NCBI GenBank assembly: GCA_964291375.2
Contig: OZ219809.1
Coordinates: 1,116,001 to 1,180,000 of the forward strand
DNA length: 64,000 bases
Reading direction: 5' to 3'
From: 3107 sp001483205
GTDB taxonomy: Bacteria > Pseudomonadota > Alphaproteobacteria > Rhodobacterales > Rhodobacteraceae
Position 1 is the first letter of the stretch; every line of letters starts with the position of its first letter. The position numbers were made by a program, and so were the translations under genes. Positions 51,589-59,848 of this stretch are shown piece by piece. The notes beneath the pieces are model-generated. The model ran no database searches, was not told the origin of the DNA, and was given only the letters and a program-made list of their open reading frames with translations.

Positions 51589-52911
51589 ATGACTGACCCG
51601 CCCGGCATCCTGATCTCGGCCCCCTCTTCCGGCACCGGCAAGACCACCGTCATGCTCGGCCTTCTGCGCGCGCTCCGGGACGACGGGGTGGCCGTGCAGC
51701 CCTTCAAGTCCGGCCCCGATTACATCGACCCGGCCTTTCACCGCGCCGCCGCCCGCCGGGCGTCCTTCAATATCGACACCTGGGCAATGCCCGCCGCCCT
51801 CATCGGCGGCATCTCGGCCCAATCACACGGTGCCGATATGATCATCGCCGAAGGCTCCATGGGCCTGTTTGACGGGGTGGCGACCCGAGGCGAAACCGGT
51901 TTCGGGTCTTCCGCCGAAACCGCGCTCAGGATGGGCTGGCCGGTGGTTCTGGTGCTCGACATCGGCGGGCAGGCGCAATCCGCCGCCGCCACCGCGCTCG
52001 GCTTTCGCGCCTATGACCCGGCGCTGCCCTTCGCCGGGGTCATCCTCAACCGCTGTGCCAGCCCCCGGCATGAGCGCCTTGCCCGCGCAGGCATGGAGCG
52101 GGCGGGCATCCCCGTCTTGGGCGTTCTGCCCCGGCGCGGCGATCTGACCCTGCCCGAGCGTCACCTTGGCCTTGTCCAGGCGGTCGAGCACCCGGACCTT
52201 GAGGCGGCGATTGCCGGATATGCCGCCTTTCTGCGCGCCCATGCGGACCTTGATGCGATCAGGGCCGCCGCCGGTGCCGCGACCGCCCCGCCCGCTGCTG
52301 TCACCGGCCCTTTGCCCCGCCCCCCCGCACAACGCATCGCGCTGGCAGAGGACGCGGCCTTCAGCTTTACCTATCCGCATCTGCTGGCGGGCTGGCGCGC
52401 GGCGGGCGCGGAAATCCTGCCCTTTTCCCCCCTTGCCGATCAGCCCCCTGCCCCCGACGCCGATCTGGTCTGGCTGCCCGGCGGCTACCCGGAACTGCAC
52501 GCGGGGCCGCTTGCAGAGGCCCGCACATACCGCGCCGCCCTGCGCAAACACGCGCAAACCCGCCCCGTCCATGGGGAGTGCGGCGGCTACATGGCGCTCG
52601 GCGAGGCGCTGATCGACAAACAGGGCCGTCGCCACCGGATGGCGGGGTTGCTTGGCCTTGTTACGTCTTACCAGACCCGCAGGCTCCACCTCGGCTATCG
52701 TCAGGCGACGCTCTGCGCCCCGATGCCGGGGCTTGAGGCGGGCGCCCGGCTGCGCGGGCATGAGTTTCACTATTCCACCATCGTGCAGGAACCCGACGCG
52801 CCGCTGGCCCGGGTCTGCGATGCCGACGGTGCGCCGGTGGCCGAGACCGGCGCGGTGCGCGGCCCTGTCACCGGCACGTTCTTTCACCTGATCGCAGAGG
52901 CCCCCCGATGA
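51589..52911 (+). CDS. cobB: Hydrogenobyrinate a,c-diamide synthase CobB
   Basis: A 440-residue ATP- and glutamine-dependent amidotransferase. N-terminal P-loop domain (GILISAPSSGTGKTTVMLGL, PFKSGPDYIDPAFH, EGSMGLFDG) and C-terminal class I glutaminase-like domain with the catalytic Cys in HGECGGYMALG and His in GHEFHYS. The start ATG at 51589 is in MTDPPGIL. Overlaps cobA by ATGA. Confidence 0.95.
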   Translation: MTDPPGILISAPSSGTGKTTVMLGLLRALRDDGVAVQPFKSGPDYIDPAFHRAAARRASFNIDTWAMPAALIGGISAQSHGADMIIAEGSMGLFDGVATRGETGFGSSAETALRMGWPVVLVLDIGGQAQSAAATALGFRAYDPALPFAGVILNRCASPRHERLARAGMERAGIPVLGVLPRRGDLTLPERHLGLVQAVEHPDLEAAIAGYAAFLRAHADLDAIRAAAGAATAPPAAVTGPLPRPPAQRIALAEDAAFSFTYPHLLAGWRAAGAEILPFSPLADQPPAPDADLVWLPGGYPELHAGPLAEARTYRAALRKHAQTRPVHGECGGYMALGEALIDKQGRRHRMAGLLGLVTSYQTRRLHLGYRQATLCAPMPGLEAGARLRGHEFHYSTIVQEPDAPLARVCDADGAPVAETGAVRGPVTGTFFHLIAEAPR

Positions 52912-53654
52912 CCGGGTTTGTCAGTTTTGTCGGCTCCGGCCCCGGCGACCCGGAATTGCTGACCCTCAAGGCCGTTGATCGCCTGAAACGGGCCGATGCG
53001 GTGCTGTTCGACGACCTGTCCGCCGGGCCGATTCTGGAATACGCCCGGCCCGGAGCAGACCTCGTGGGGGTCGGCAAACGCGCCGGGCATCCTTCGCCCC
53101 GGCAACGCCATGTCAGCCGCCTGCTGGTGGAGTATGCGTTGACCGGGGCGCGGGTGGTGCGGCTCAAATCAGGTGACCCCGGCGTTTTCGGGCGGCTGGA
53201 AGAGGAAATCGACGCGCTGCGCGGTGCGGGCATCGGTTTCGAGATCGTGCCGGGGGTGACCTCTGCCTGTGCCGCCGCCGCCGCCGCGAATATCCCGCTG
53301 ACCCGCCGGTTGCTGGCGCGCCGGGTGCAGTTCGTCACCGGCCATGATGTGGCCGGGGCGCTGCCGGGCGATCTGAACCTTCAGGCGCTGGCCGATCCGG
53401 GGGCAACGACGGTGCTGTTCATGCCCAAGCGCACCTTTCCCGCCTTGGCCGAAAAGCTGTTCGGGGCCGGGCTGCGGCGGGATTGCCCGGCACTGCTGGC
53501 CGAAAGCATCAGCCACCCGGATCAGACCCTTCACCGCACGACGATGGCGCGGCTGGCGGCGCGGCTGTCGCGTGACATCTCCGGCGCGCCGGGGCTGATC
53601 CTGTTCGGAGAGCTGGCCGGGGGGGACGCGCCGGACACAGGCGGGGCGACATGA
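52908..53654 (+). CDS. cobA: Uroporphyrinogen-III C-methyltransferase CobA
   Basis: A 248-residue SUMT that makes precorrin-2, the entry to the pathway and also to siroheme. VSFVGSGPGDPELLTLKAVD, FDDLSAGPILEYA, VRLKSGDPGVFGRLEEEIDA and VPGVTSACAAAAAANIPLT are the family signatures. It lacks the CysG dehydrogenase/ferrochelatase domain. Overlaps cobF by ATGA. Confidence 0.95.
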   Translation: MTGFVSFVGSGPGDPELLTLKAVDRLKRADAVLFDDLSAGPILEYARPGADLVGVGKRAGHPSPRQRHVSRLLVEYALTGARVVRLKSGDPGVFGRLEEEIDALRGAGIGFEIVPGVTSACAAAAAANIPLTRRLLARRVQFVTGHDVAGALPGDLNLQALADPGATTVLFMPKRTFPALAEKLFGAGLRRDCPALLAESISHPDQTLHRTTMARLAARLSRDISGAPGLILFGELAGGDAPDTGGAT

Positions 53655-54403
53655 TCACCCTGACCCTGATCGGCATCGGCGCGGGCAACCCCGGGCACCT
53701 GACCCTGCAAGCGATTCGCGCGATCAATGAGGCCGACCTGATCCTGATCCCCCGCAAGGGCGCGGACAAGGATGATCTGGCCGGGCTGCGCCGCCGCATC
53801 TGCGCCGATGTGCTGACCGCCCCGCAGACGACGGTGGCAGAGTTTGACCTGCCGAAACGCGATACCGCCTGTCCCGATTACCGGCGGGGGGTTGATGACT
53901 GGCACGATGCGATTGCGCAGGTGTGGCGGGCCGAGATCAGGGCGCGCCTGGGCTGCAAGGGCCGGGTGGCGTTTCTGGTGTGGGGGGATCCGTCGCTCTA
54001 TGACAGCACACTCAGGATTGCCGGGCGGGTGGCAGAGCGGATGCCGATGAGCATTTCGGTCATTCCCGGCATTACCGCGATACAGGCGCTGACCGCCGCC
54101 CACGGGATTCCGCTGAACGAAATCGGGGCGGCGTTTACTGTTACAACGGGCCGCCGGTTGCGCGATGAGGGCTGGCCGGGGGCGGCCAGGACGGTTGTGG
54201 TGATGCTGGATGGAGATTGTGCCTTTCGGGATGTTCCGCCCGAGGGGGTGCATATCTGGTGGGGGGCGTATGTGGGGATGGCCGAAGAGATCACGCTGTC
54301 GGGGCGGCTGGCGGATATGAGCGAGCGGATTGTGCGCACCCGTGCGGCGGCGCGCGAGAGCCATGGCTGGATCATGGACATCTATATCCTGCGGCGCGGG
54401 TGA
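53651..54403 (+). CDS. cobF: Precorrin-6A synthase (deacetylating) CobF
   Basis: A 250-residue methylase that methylates C-1 and removes the acetyl group; specific to the aerobic pathway. LIGIGAGNPGHLTLQAIRAI, DLILIPRKGADKDDL, DYRRGVDDWHDAIA, FLVWGDPSLYDSTLRIA and VIPGITAIQALTAAHGIPLN are present. Last gene of the cob operon. Confidence 0.94.
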   Translation: MITLTLIGIGAGNPGHLTLQAIRAINEADLILIPRKGADKDDLAGLRRRICADVLTAPQTTVAEFDLPKRDTACPDYRRGVDDWHDAIAQVWRAEIRARLGCKGRVAFLVWGDPSLYDSTLRIAGRVAERMPMSISVIPGITAIQALTAAHGIPLNEIGAAFTVTTGRRLRDEGWPGAARTVVVMLDGDCAFRDVPPEGVHIWWGAYVGMAEEITLSGRLADMSERIVRTRAAARESHGWIMDIYILRRG

Positions 54404-54676
54404 GGAATGCGGTTCGTGTCTGGCCTGCACGGGGGGGGGTGCAGGGGGCTGACCCGGCCTTATCCGCGGATAAGGGCAAGACCTGTGAAAGACCTCTGCA
54501 TATTGGCGCGTCAGTTGCCAAATCATCCGCCCGGCGGAACGCCGGGCAGGAACAGGGCCGGAAACCTCGAACCAAAATCCGGGCGTCAGGCTATATTCAG
54601 GGGCCTTCACCGACACTTCACGGGGCTGGACCTGAGCAAACATCGCCCCTAATACAGACAAACCGGGAGGGAGCCG
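54404..54676 (+). repeat. Composite repeats after the cob operon
   Basis: CCTGCAC-(G)n-GTGCAGG at about 54424-54445 could form a 7-bp hairpin just after cobF. A single CTTATCCGCGGATAAG follows at 54459-54474, the only copy away from the lldD arrays, then AAGACCTCTGCATATTGGCG at 54490 and GCCGGGCAGGAACAGGGCC. An inverted TTTTGAGTTC-type module is at 54570-54600 (AAAATCCGGGCG TCAGGC). No gene was recognised. GGGAGG stands before ispDF. Confidence 0.75.
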
Positions 54677-55834
54677 ATGAAAACCACTGCCCTGATTGTC
54701 GCGGCGGGGCGCGGAACCCGCGCTGGCAGAGACCTGCCCAAGCAATGGCGCACCGTGGCCGGACAGCGCGTCGCCGACCACACCATTGCCGCCTTTGCCA
54801 CCCATCCCGGCATCGACGATGTTCTGCTGGTCATCCACCCCGATGACGAAGCCCGGGTTCCGGCGGGCATCCCCCATGTTCACGGCGGCGCAACGCGGGC
54901 GGCATCAGTGCGCGCGGGGCTTGAGGCGCTGGCGGGCACGGGCATTGACCGGGTGCTCATCCATGATGTCGCCCGCCCCTGCGTCTCCCGGCGGCTCATT
55001 TCCGCTGTGCTGGCGGCGCTCGACACCCATACCGGCGCGGCCCCCGGTCTGATGCTTTCCGACGCCTTATGGGTGGCCGCGCCTGCCCATGACAGCGACG
55101 GCAACGGCGGCGCGATAATCCGCGACGTGCGGGACCGCCGCGCGCTGGTCCGGGCGCAAACCCCCCAGGGCTTTCATTTCGACGCCATTCTTGCCGCTCA
55201 TCGCGCCCATACCGGCGATGATGCGGCGGCGGATGATGCAGAGATCGCCCGCACCGCAGGGATTGACGTTCTGATCACCCAAGGGGAAGAAGACAATCTG
55301 AAAATCACCACCCCCGCCGATTTCACGCGGGCAGAACGGATATTGCGGGGACAGATGGATATACGGCTGGGAAACGGCTATGACGTGCATCGTTTCGGCC
55401 CCGGCGACCGGATCACCCTGTGCGGGGTGGACATTCCCCATGACCGGGGGTTGCTGGGCCATTCGGATGCCGATGTCGGGATGCACGCGATTACCGATGC
55501 GCTCTACGGGGCGCTGGCGGATGGCGATATAGGCCGCCATTTTCCCCCGTCAGAGCCGCGATGGAAAGGCGCGGACAGCCGGGTCTTTCTCGAACATGCC
55601 TGCGCGCGCGTCCACCACCGGGGGTATCGGATTTCCAATATCGACTGCACGCTGGTCTGTGAGGTGCCCCGGATCGGGCCGTACGCCGGGGCGATGCAGC
55701 AGGCACTTGCCGGGATCATGGGCATTTCCGCCGGGCAGATCAGCATCAAGGCGACAACTTCAGAGCGGCTCGGCTTTACCGGGCGGGAAGAGGGGATCGC
55801 GGCGCTGGCCACCGCTGCGCTCATTCGCCCGTGA
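54677..55834 (+). CDS. ispDF: Bifunctional IspDF (MEP cytidylyltransferase / MECDP synthase)
   Basis: A 385-residue fusion catalysing steps 3 and 5 of the MEP isoprenoid pathway. IspD part at about 1-222 (ALIVAAGRGTRAGRDLPKQW, VLIHDVARPC, DDAAADDAEIARTAG). IspF part from about 226 (DIRLGNGYDVHRFGPGDRIT, metal-binding GYDVH, GLLGHSDADVGMHAITDAL, NIDCTLVCEVPRIGPY). This fusion is common in alphaproteobacteria. Its stop overlaps the GTG start of pgpA. Confidence 0.96.
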   Translation: MKTTALIVAAGRGTRAGRDLPKQWRTVAGQRVADHTIAAFATHPGIDDVLLVIHPDDEARVPAGIPHVHGGATRAASVRAGLEALAGTGIDRVLIHDVARPCVSRRLISAVLAALDTHTGAAPGLMLSDALWVAAPAHDSDGNGGAIIRDVRDRRALVRAQTPQGFHFDAILAAHRAHTGDDAAADDAEIARTAGIDVLITQGEEDNLKITTPADFTRAERILRGQMDIRLGNGYDVHRFGPGDRITLCGVDIPHDRGLLGHSDADVGMHAITDALYGALADGDIGRHFPPSEPRWKGADSRVFLEHACARVHHRGYRISNIDCTLVCEVPRIGPYAGAMQQALAGIMGISAGQISIKATTSERLGFTGREEGIAALATAALIRP

Positions 55835-56328
55835 CCGTGACCCGCCTGATCGTCACCTTCTTCGGCGCGGGCCTGCTGCGCCCCGCCCCCGGAACCTGGG
55901 GGGCCGTGGCCGCCCTGCCCGCCGCATGGGGGCTGCATCAGACCGGTGGCTTTGCGCTTCTGGCCATTGCAACCCTTGCCACCTTTGCGCTCGGCTGGTG
56001 GGCGACGGACAGAGAAACCCGCGGCAAGGCGGATCACGACCCGGCTGAGATCGTGATCGACGAGGTTGTCGGGCAATGGATCGCCCTCTGGCCGGTGTCT
56101 GCCGCCGCATCCTTGATGGCGCTTGAGGTTCATGCGCTCTGGCCCGGCTGGGTGGTCGCCTTTGTCGGCTTTCGCCTGTTCGACATTCTCAAGCCCGGCC
56201 CCATCGGGTGGGCGGACCGGCGCGGCGACGCCCTTGGCGTGATGCTGGACGATGTGATTGCCGGGGCGCTGGCGGCGGTTCTTGTCATCGGGCTGGCGGC
56301 CCTGTCGCACGGAGTGCCGGGGCCATGA
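55831..56328 (+). CDS. pgpA: Phosphatidylglycerophosphatase A
   Basis: A 165-residue inner-membrane enzyme that dephosphorylates PGP to phosphatidylglycerol. FFGAGLLRPAPGTWGAVAAL at the N terminus, DHDPAEIVIDEVVGQWIAL, and FRLFDILKPGPIGWADRRGD with GDALGVMLDDVIAGA are the family motifs. GTG start at 55831 overlapping the ispDF TGA (GTGA); the stop overlaps the next ATG. Confidence 0.93.
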   Translation: MTVTRLIVTFFGAGLLRPAPGTWGAVAALPAAWGLHQTGGFALLAIATLATFALGWWATDRETRGKADHDPAEIVIDEVVGQWIALWPVSAAASLMALEVHALWPGWVVAFVGFRLFDILKPGPIGWADRRGDALGVMLDDVIAGALAAVLVIGLAALSHGVPGP

Positions 56329-56786
56329 GCGACGCCGGGGCGCTGATCTGCCGCGCGCGGGCAAAGGGCCTGCGGATCGCCACCGCCGAAAGCTGCACCG
56401 GCGGGTTGCTGTCGGCGCGCATCACCGACGTGCCCGGTGCGTCGGACGTGTTTGAGTGCGGCTATGTCACCTATTCAAACGCCGCCAAGACCGGCCTTTT
56501 GGGGGTGCGGCCTCAGACGCTTGCGGCCCATGGCGCGGTCTCGGAACAGGTGGCGCGGGAAATGGCCGACGGGGCGCGGGGGGCCGCTGATCTGGCGGTC
56601 TCTGTCACCGGGATCGCCGGGCCGGGCGGCTCAGAGGCCAAACCCGAGGGCCGCGTGTGCTTTGGCCTGGCGCAGGCGGGCAGGCGGACACACAGCATGA
56701 CGGTGGAATTTGGCCCGCTGGGGCGGGAAAACGTCAGGCGGGCGAGTGTTGACCACGCCCTGCGGATGCTGCTTGAAGCCCTGTAA
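56325..56786 (+). CDS. pncC: Nicotinamide-nucleotide amidohydrolase (CinA C-terminal family)
   Basis: A 153-residue PncC that converts NMN to NaMN in NAD recycling; only the CinA C-terminal domain is present. ATAESCTGGLLSARITDVPG, ECGYVTYSNAAKTGLLGV and SVTGIAGPGGSEAKPEGRVC are diagnostic. Last gene of ispDF-pgpA-pncC. A small inverted repeat AAAACCG/CGGTTTT follows at about 56819-56835 and could be a weak terminator. Confidence 0.92.
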   Translation: MSDAGALICRARAKGLRIATAESCTGGLLSARITDVPGASDVFECGYVTYSNAAKTGLLGVRPQTLAAHGAVSEQVAREMADGARGAADLAVSVTGIAGPGGSEAKPEGRVCFGLAQAGRRTHSMTVEFGPLGRENVRRASVDHALRMLLEAL

Positions 56787-56970
56787 CACCCCCGAACCGA
56801 AAGCGCTGCTTTTATAGGCAAAACCGCCGGTTTTCGCCCATGATCCGGGCATTCCGCGTCTGCCCCCCGTTTTTTGCCCCCGCAACCCTGCTCCCGGCTT
56901 TTGTTCACCGGGCGATTGGGGTTTGTCCCCGATCAGACAGGACAAAACGCAAAACGGAAAGGAACGACCG

Positions 56971-58152
56971 ATGAACGGAGCCGACACCGCATGGATCATA
57001 GTTGCGACCGCCCTGGTGCTGTTTATGACACTGCCGGGGCTTGCGCTGTTTTACGGGGGGCTGGTGCGGGCGCGCAACGTGCTCAGTGTCTTCATGCACT
57101 GCTATGCGATCGCCTGTCTGATGAGCATTCTGTGGCTGGCCTTTGGCTATTCGATTGCCTTTGGCGCGGGGGACAGCGGCCTGTGGGGGGGCCTTGGCAG
57201 CATGTTTCTGGCGGGCGTCACCACCGACAGCCTTGCCGGAACCTTGCCGGAAATCCTGTTCTTTGCCTTCCAGATGACCTTTGCCATCATCACCCCGGCG
57301 CTGATTGTCGGCGCGTATGTCGAGCGGGTCGGTTTCGGCTTTGTGCTGCTGTTCTCTGGCCTGTGGATGCTTTTGTGCTATGCGCCCATCGTTCACTGGG
57401 TTTGGGGCGGCGGCATATTATCCGACGGCGGCCTGTTCGGGGACACCGGGGTGAAGGATTTTGCCGGTGGCATCGTCGTGCATGAAAGCGCCGGGATTGC
57501 CGCGCTGATCATCGCCGCGTTTCTGGGGCCACGCAACAACCGCACCACGCCGCCGCACAACCCCGGATATGCGATGATCGGCGCGGCGATGCTGTGGGTT
57601 GGCTGGTTCGGGTTCAACGGCGGCTCTCAGCTTGCCGCCGATGGCGGTGCGGCGATGGCGCTGACCGTCACCCATATCTCTGCCGCTGCCGCCTCGCTAA
57701 GCTGGATGCTGTGGGAGCGGATCAGGCATGGCAAGGCCTCGCTGGTCGGGATCGTGACCGGCACGATTGCCGGGCTTGCCTCGATCACGCCAGCCTCGGG
57801 GTTTGTTGGCCCGGTTGAGGCGCTGATCATCGGGGCGGTCGCGGGGGTTCTGTGTCAGGAAGCCGTGCTGGTGATTCGCGATATGTTGGGGATTGACGAC
57901 ACGCTGGATGTGTTTGCCGTGCATGGGGTGGGCGGGGTCTTCGGCACCCTGATGATTGCTGTCTTCGGGGCCGGTGGCTGGCTGCCGCAACTGGGCAGTG
58001 TCGTCATTGTCGGGGTGTTCACGGTGGTGGTCACCGCGGTGCTGGTCCGCATTGTCAGCCTGATCACCCCGCTGCGCGTCAATCAGGAGGTCGAGGTCAA
58101 CGGGCTTGATCTCGAGGTCCATGGCGAGCGGGGCTATGATCATTCGTCCTGA
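56971..58152 (+). CDS. amtB: Ammonium transporter AmtB
   Basis: A 393-residue inner-membrane ammonia channel with about 11 hydrophobic segments. LPGLALFYGGLVRARNVLSV, FAFQMTFAIITPALIVGAY-like helix, the twin histidines in VVHESAG and FAVHGVGGVFGT, and the C-terminal INQEVEV-like tail are present. GGAAAGGAACG precedes the ATG. No glnK/glnB gene is adjacent, which is unusual since the regulator often sits beside amtB. No NtrC or RpoN site was recognised in 56840-56970. Confidence 0.94.
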   Translation: MNGADTAWIIVATALVLFMTLPGLALFYGGLVRARNVLSVFMHCYAIACLMSILWLAFGYSIAFGAGDSGLWGGLGSMFLAGVTTDSLAGTLPEILFFAFQMTFAIITPALIVGAYVERVGFGFVLLFSGLWMLLCYAPIVHWVWGGGILSDGGLFGDTGVKDFAGGIVVHESAGIAALIIAAFLGPRNNRTTPPHNPGYAMIGAAMLWVGWFGFNGGSQLAADGGAAMALTVTHISAAAASLSWMLWERIRHGKASLVGIVTGTIAGLASITPASGFVGPVEALIIGAVAGVLCQEAVLVIRDMLGIDDTLDVFAVHGVGGVFGTLMIAVFGAGGWLPQLGSVVIVGVFTVVVTAVLVRIVSLITPLRVNQEVEVNGLDLEVHGERGYDHSS

Positions 58153-58199
58153 AACAGGGGGGTGCCTGCGACTGGCCGCCCCCTGCCCCGCCGCCGGTG

Positions 58200-58649
58200 T
58201 CAGCCATAAAGCGCGTGGGCGCGCACCTCAAAGGCCCGCACGATACTGTGCATGGCCTCATTGAAAACCACCCCGGCCAGTTTGCGAAAAATCAGGTTCC
58301 TGAACTCGAAATCCACATGGAACTCGACCGCACACCCCTGCCCTTCCAGGTCACGAAACACCCACAAGGAGCCAAGATGCCTGAACGGACCATCAAGATA
58401 TTCGGTCTCGATCCGCCCCGCCGCCGCATCCAGCAGAACCCGGCTGCCGAACCGTTCCCGAAACACACTGAATGCGATCACCAGATCGGCCAGCATTACC
58501 TCTCTGCCGTCGCCCTGCGGCGCTCTGGACCGAACCCGCGCCGCCGAGCACCACGGCAGAAACTCCGGGTAGCGCTCGACATCGGCCACCAGGTCATACA
58601 TCTGCTGCGCCTGATAAGGCAGAATGCGCCTGTCGCCATGTGCGGGCAT
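58200..58649 (-). CDS. Coq10/RatA-like START-domain protein
   Basis: A 149-residue protein of the family that covers the coenzyme Q-binding Coq10 and the ribosome-associated RatA. Typical pattern is YQAQQMYDLVADVERYPEFLPWC at the N terminus and VEFHVDFEFRNLIFRKLAG near the end. Its role is inferred to be ubiquinone handling in alphaproteobacteria, with toxin function less likely in the absence of a RatB partner. Start at MPAHGDRRIL; an ATG seven codons upstream is also possible. Confidence 0.87.
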   Translation of the reverse strand: MPAHGDRRILPYQAQQMYDLVADVERYPEFLPWCSAARVRSRAPQGDGREVMLADLVIAFSVFRERFGSRVLLDAAAGRIETEYLDGPFRHLGSLWVFRDLEGQGCAVEFHVDFEFRNLIFRKLAGVVFNEAMHSIVRAFEVRAHALYG

Positions 58650-58803
58650 TCGGTCCCTTTCCCAAGTCATGCCAGATTTCGTTGAACCCGGCCTTGAAAT
58701 CAACCCCGCTTTCGCGTGAACATGCGCGCGCGAACAGCATCGCCGCCCCGTCACAAACCACCGGGGGCGGCCGTGTGGCAACCAAACCCATGAGGCCAGC
58801 AGG

Positions 58804-59346
58804 ATGACGCGCCCTGACTATGTGATCGACAAGATGATCTCTGCCAAGACGATTGCCGCCCGAATCGAGGTTCTGGCCCGCCAGATTGCCACCGAGTTCA
58901 ACGGCTCCAATGATCTGGTCATGGTCGGGCTGTTGCGCGGGTCATTCGTGTTCATCGCCGATCTGGTGCGCGAGCTGACCCTGCCGGTTGAGGTCGATTT
59001 TCTGGAAGTGTCCTCTTATGGCGATGCGATGGAATCAAGCCGCGAGATTCGTATCCTGAAAGACCTGCGCGGCGAGATCGCGGGCCGGGATGTTCTGGTG
59101 GTCGAGGACATTGTGGATACCGGCTATACCCTTGCCCATGTTGTCCGGCTGCTGAAAACCCGCAATCCGGCGCGCCTGCGGACGATTGCGCTGCTTGATA
59201 AACCGTCCCGGCGAGAGGTGGACATCCGGGCGGACTATATCGGGTTTGAAATTCCCGATGAGTTTGTGGTCGGCTACGGGATTGACTATGCACAGCGCAA
59301 CCGCAATCTGCCTTATATCGGCAAGGTGCGGTTTACCGGCGGCTGA
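58804..59346 (+). CDS. hpt: Hypoxanthine phosphoribosyltransferase
   Basis: A 180-residue purine salvage enzyme making IMP (and GMP) from the base and PRPP. VGLLRGSFVFIADLVREL near the N terminus, the PRPP loop VLVVEDIVDTGYTL, and the C-terminal DFVVGYGIDYAQ-like segment (FVVGYGIDYAQRNRNLPYIG) are clear. Divergent from the RatA-like gene. Confidence 0.95.
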   Translation: MTRPDYVIDKMISAKTIAARIEVLARQIATEFNGSNDLVMVGLLRGSFVFIADLVRELTLPVEVDFLEVSSYGDAMESSREIRILKDLRGEIAGRDVLVVEDIVDTGYTLAHVVRLLKTRNPARLRTIALLDKPSRREVDIRADYIGFEIPDEFVVGYGIDYAQRNRNLPYIGKVRFTGG

Positions 59347-59848
59347 CGGCGCGGGCGAACGCCCCTTGCAGAGGCCGCTGCATATTGGCTTGGGACGGGC
59401 AGACGGCTGCCCGGCTCGACCAATATGCATATGGCCTGAGCACTGTAAAATGACCTCTGCATATGGGCGCATCGCCAGCCAGCCCGTCCCGCCCGGTCGC
59501 AAGACCGGGCAGCGCCCGGCCCGGCGGGCGCTTTGCACCCGCCGGGCCGGGCGCTGCCCTCACCATTCTTGTGAAACCCGTCGCCCATATCTCTGCCGGA
59601 CCCGGACATCATGCAGAGGTCTTTTCAGCGGAAAAGCGGCGGCAGGGCTGTGATCGGATTATCATACTTTGGCCATAGGTCTTTTGCAGGGGCAGATGCA
59701 CGAACAACCCGAAAGGCCGCGTCCGGCCCGCAAGGGGGGCGCGAACGCGCCGCCCCGGTGGGGGGCGGGTCGGCGCAGCCCGGCGCAAGCGCCGGGCGGG
59801 ATCAGAGCCGGAACTTGGACTCAAAATCCGGGCGTAAGGCCATGCGCC
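59347..59848 (+). repeat. Composite repeats between hpt and lipA
   Basis: About 500 bases with no gene between convergent hpt and lipA. An inner element runs from TGACCTCTGCATATGGGCGC (59450) to ATCATGCAGAGGTCTTTT (59608-59625). Its module order is the same as at 27784-27932 (GTGAAACCC, CGGACCCGGACATC). Before it are CAATATGCATATGGCCTGAG and CACTGTAAAATGACCTCTGC, shared with 37000. After it, 59690-59845 is homologous to 51255-51410, ending in an inverted TTTTGAGTTC-type module. Confidence 0.8.
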
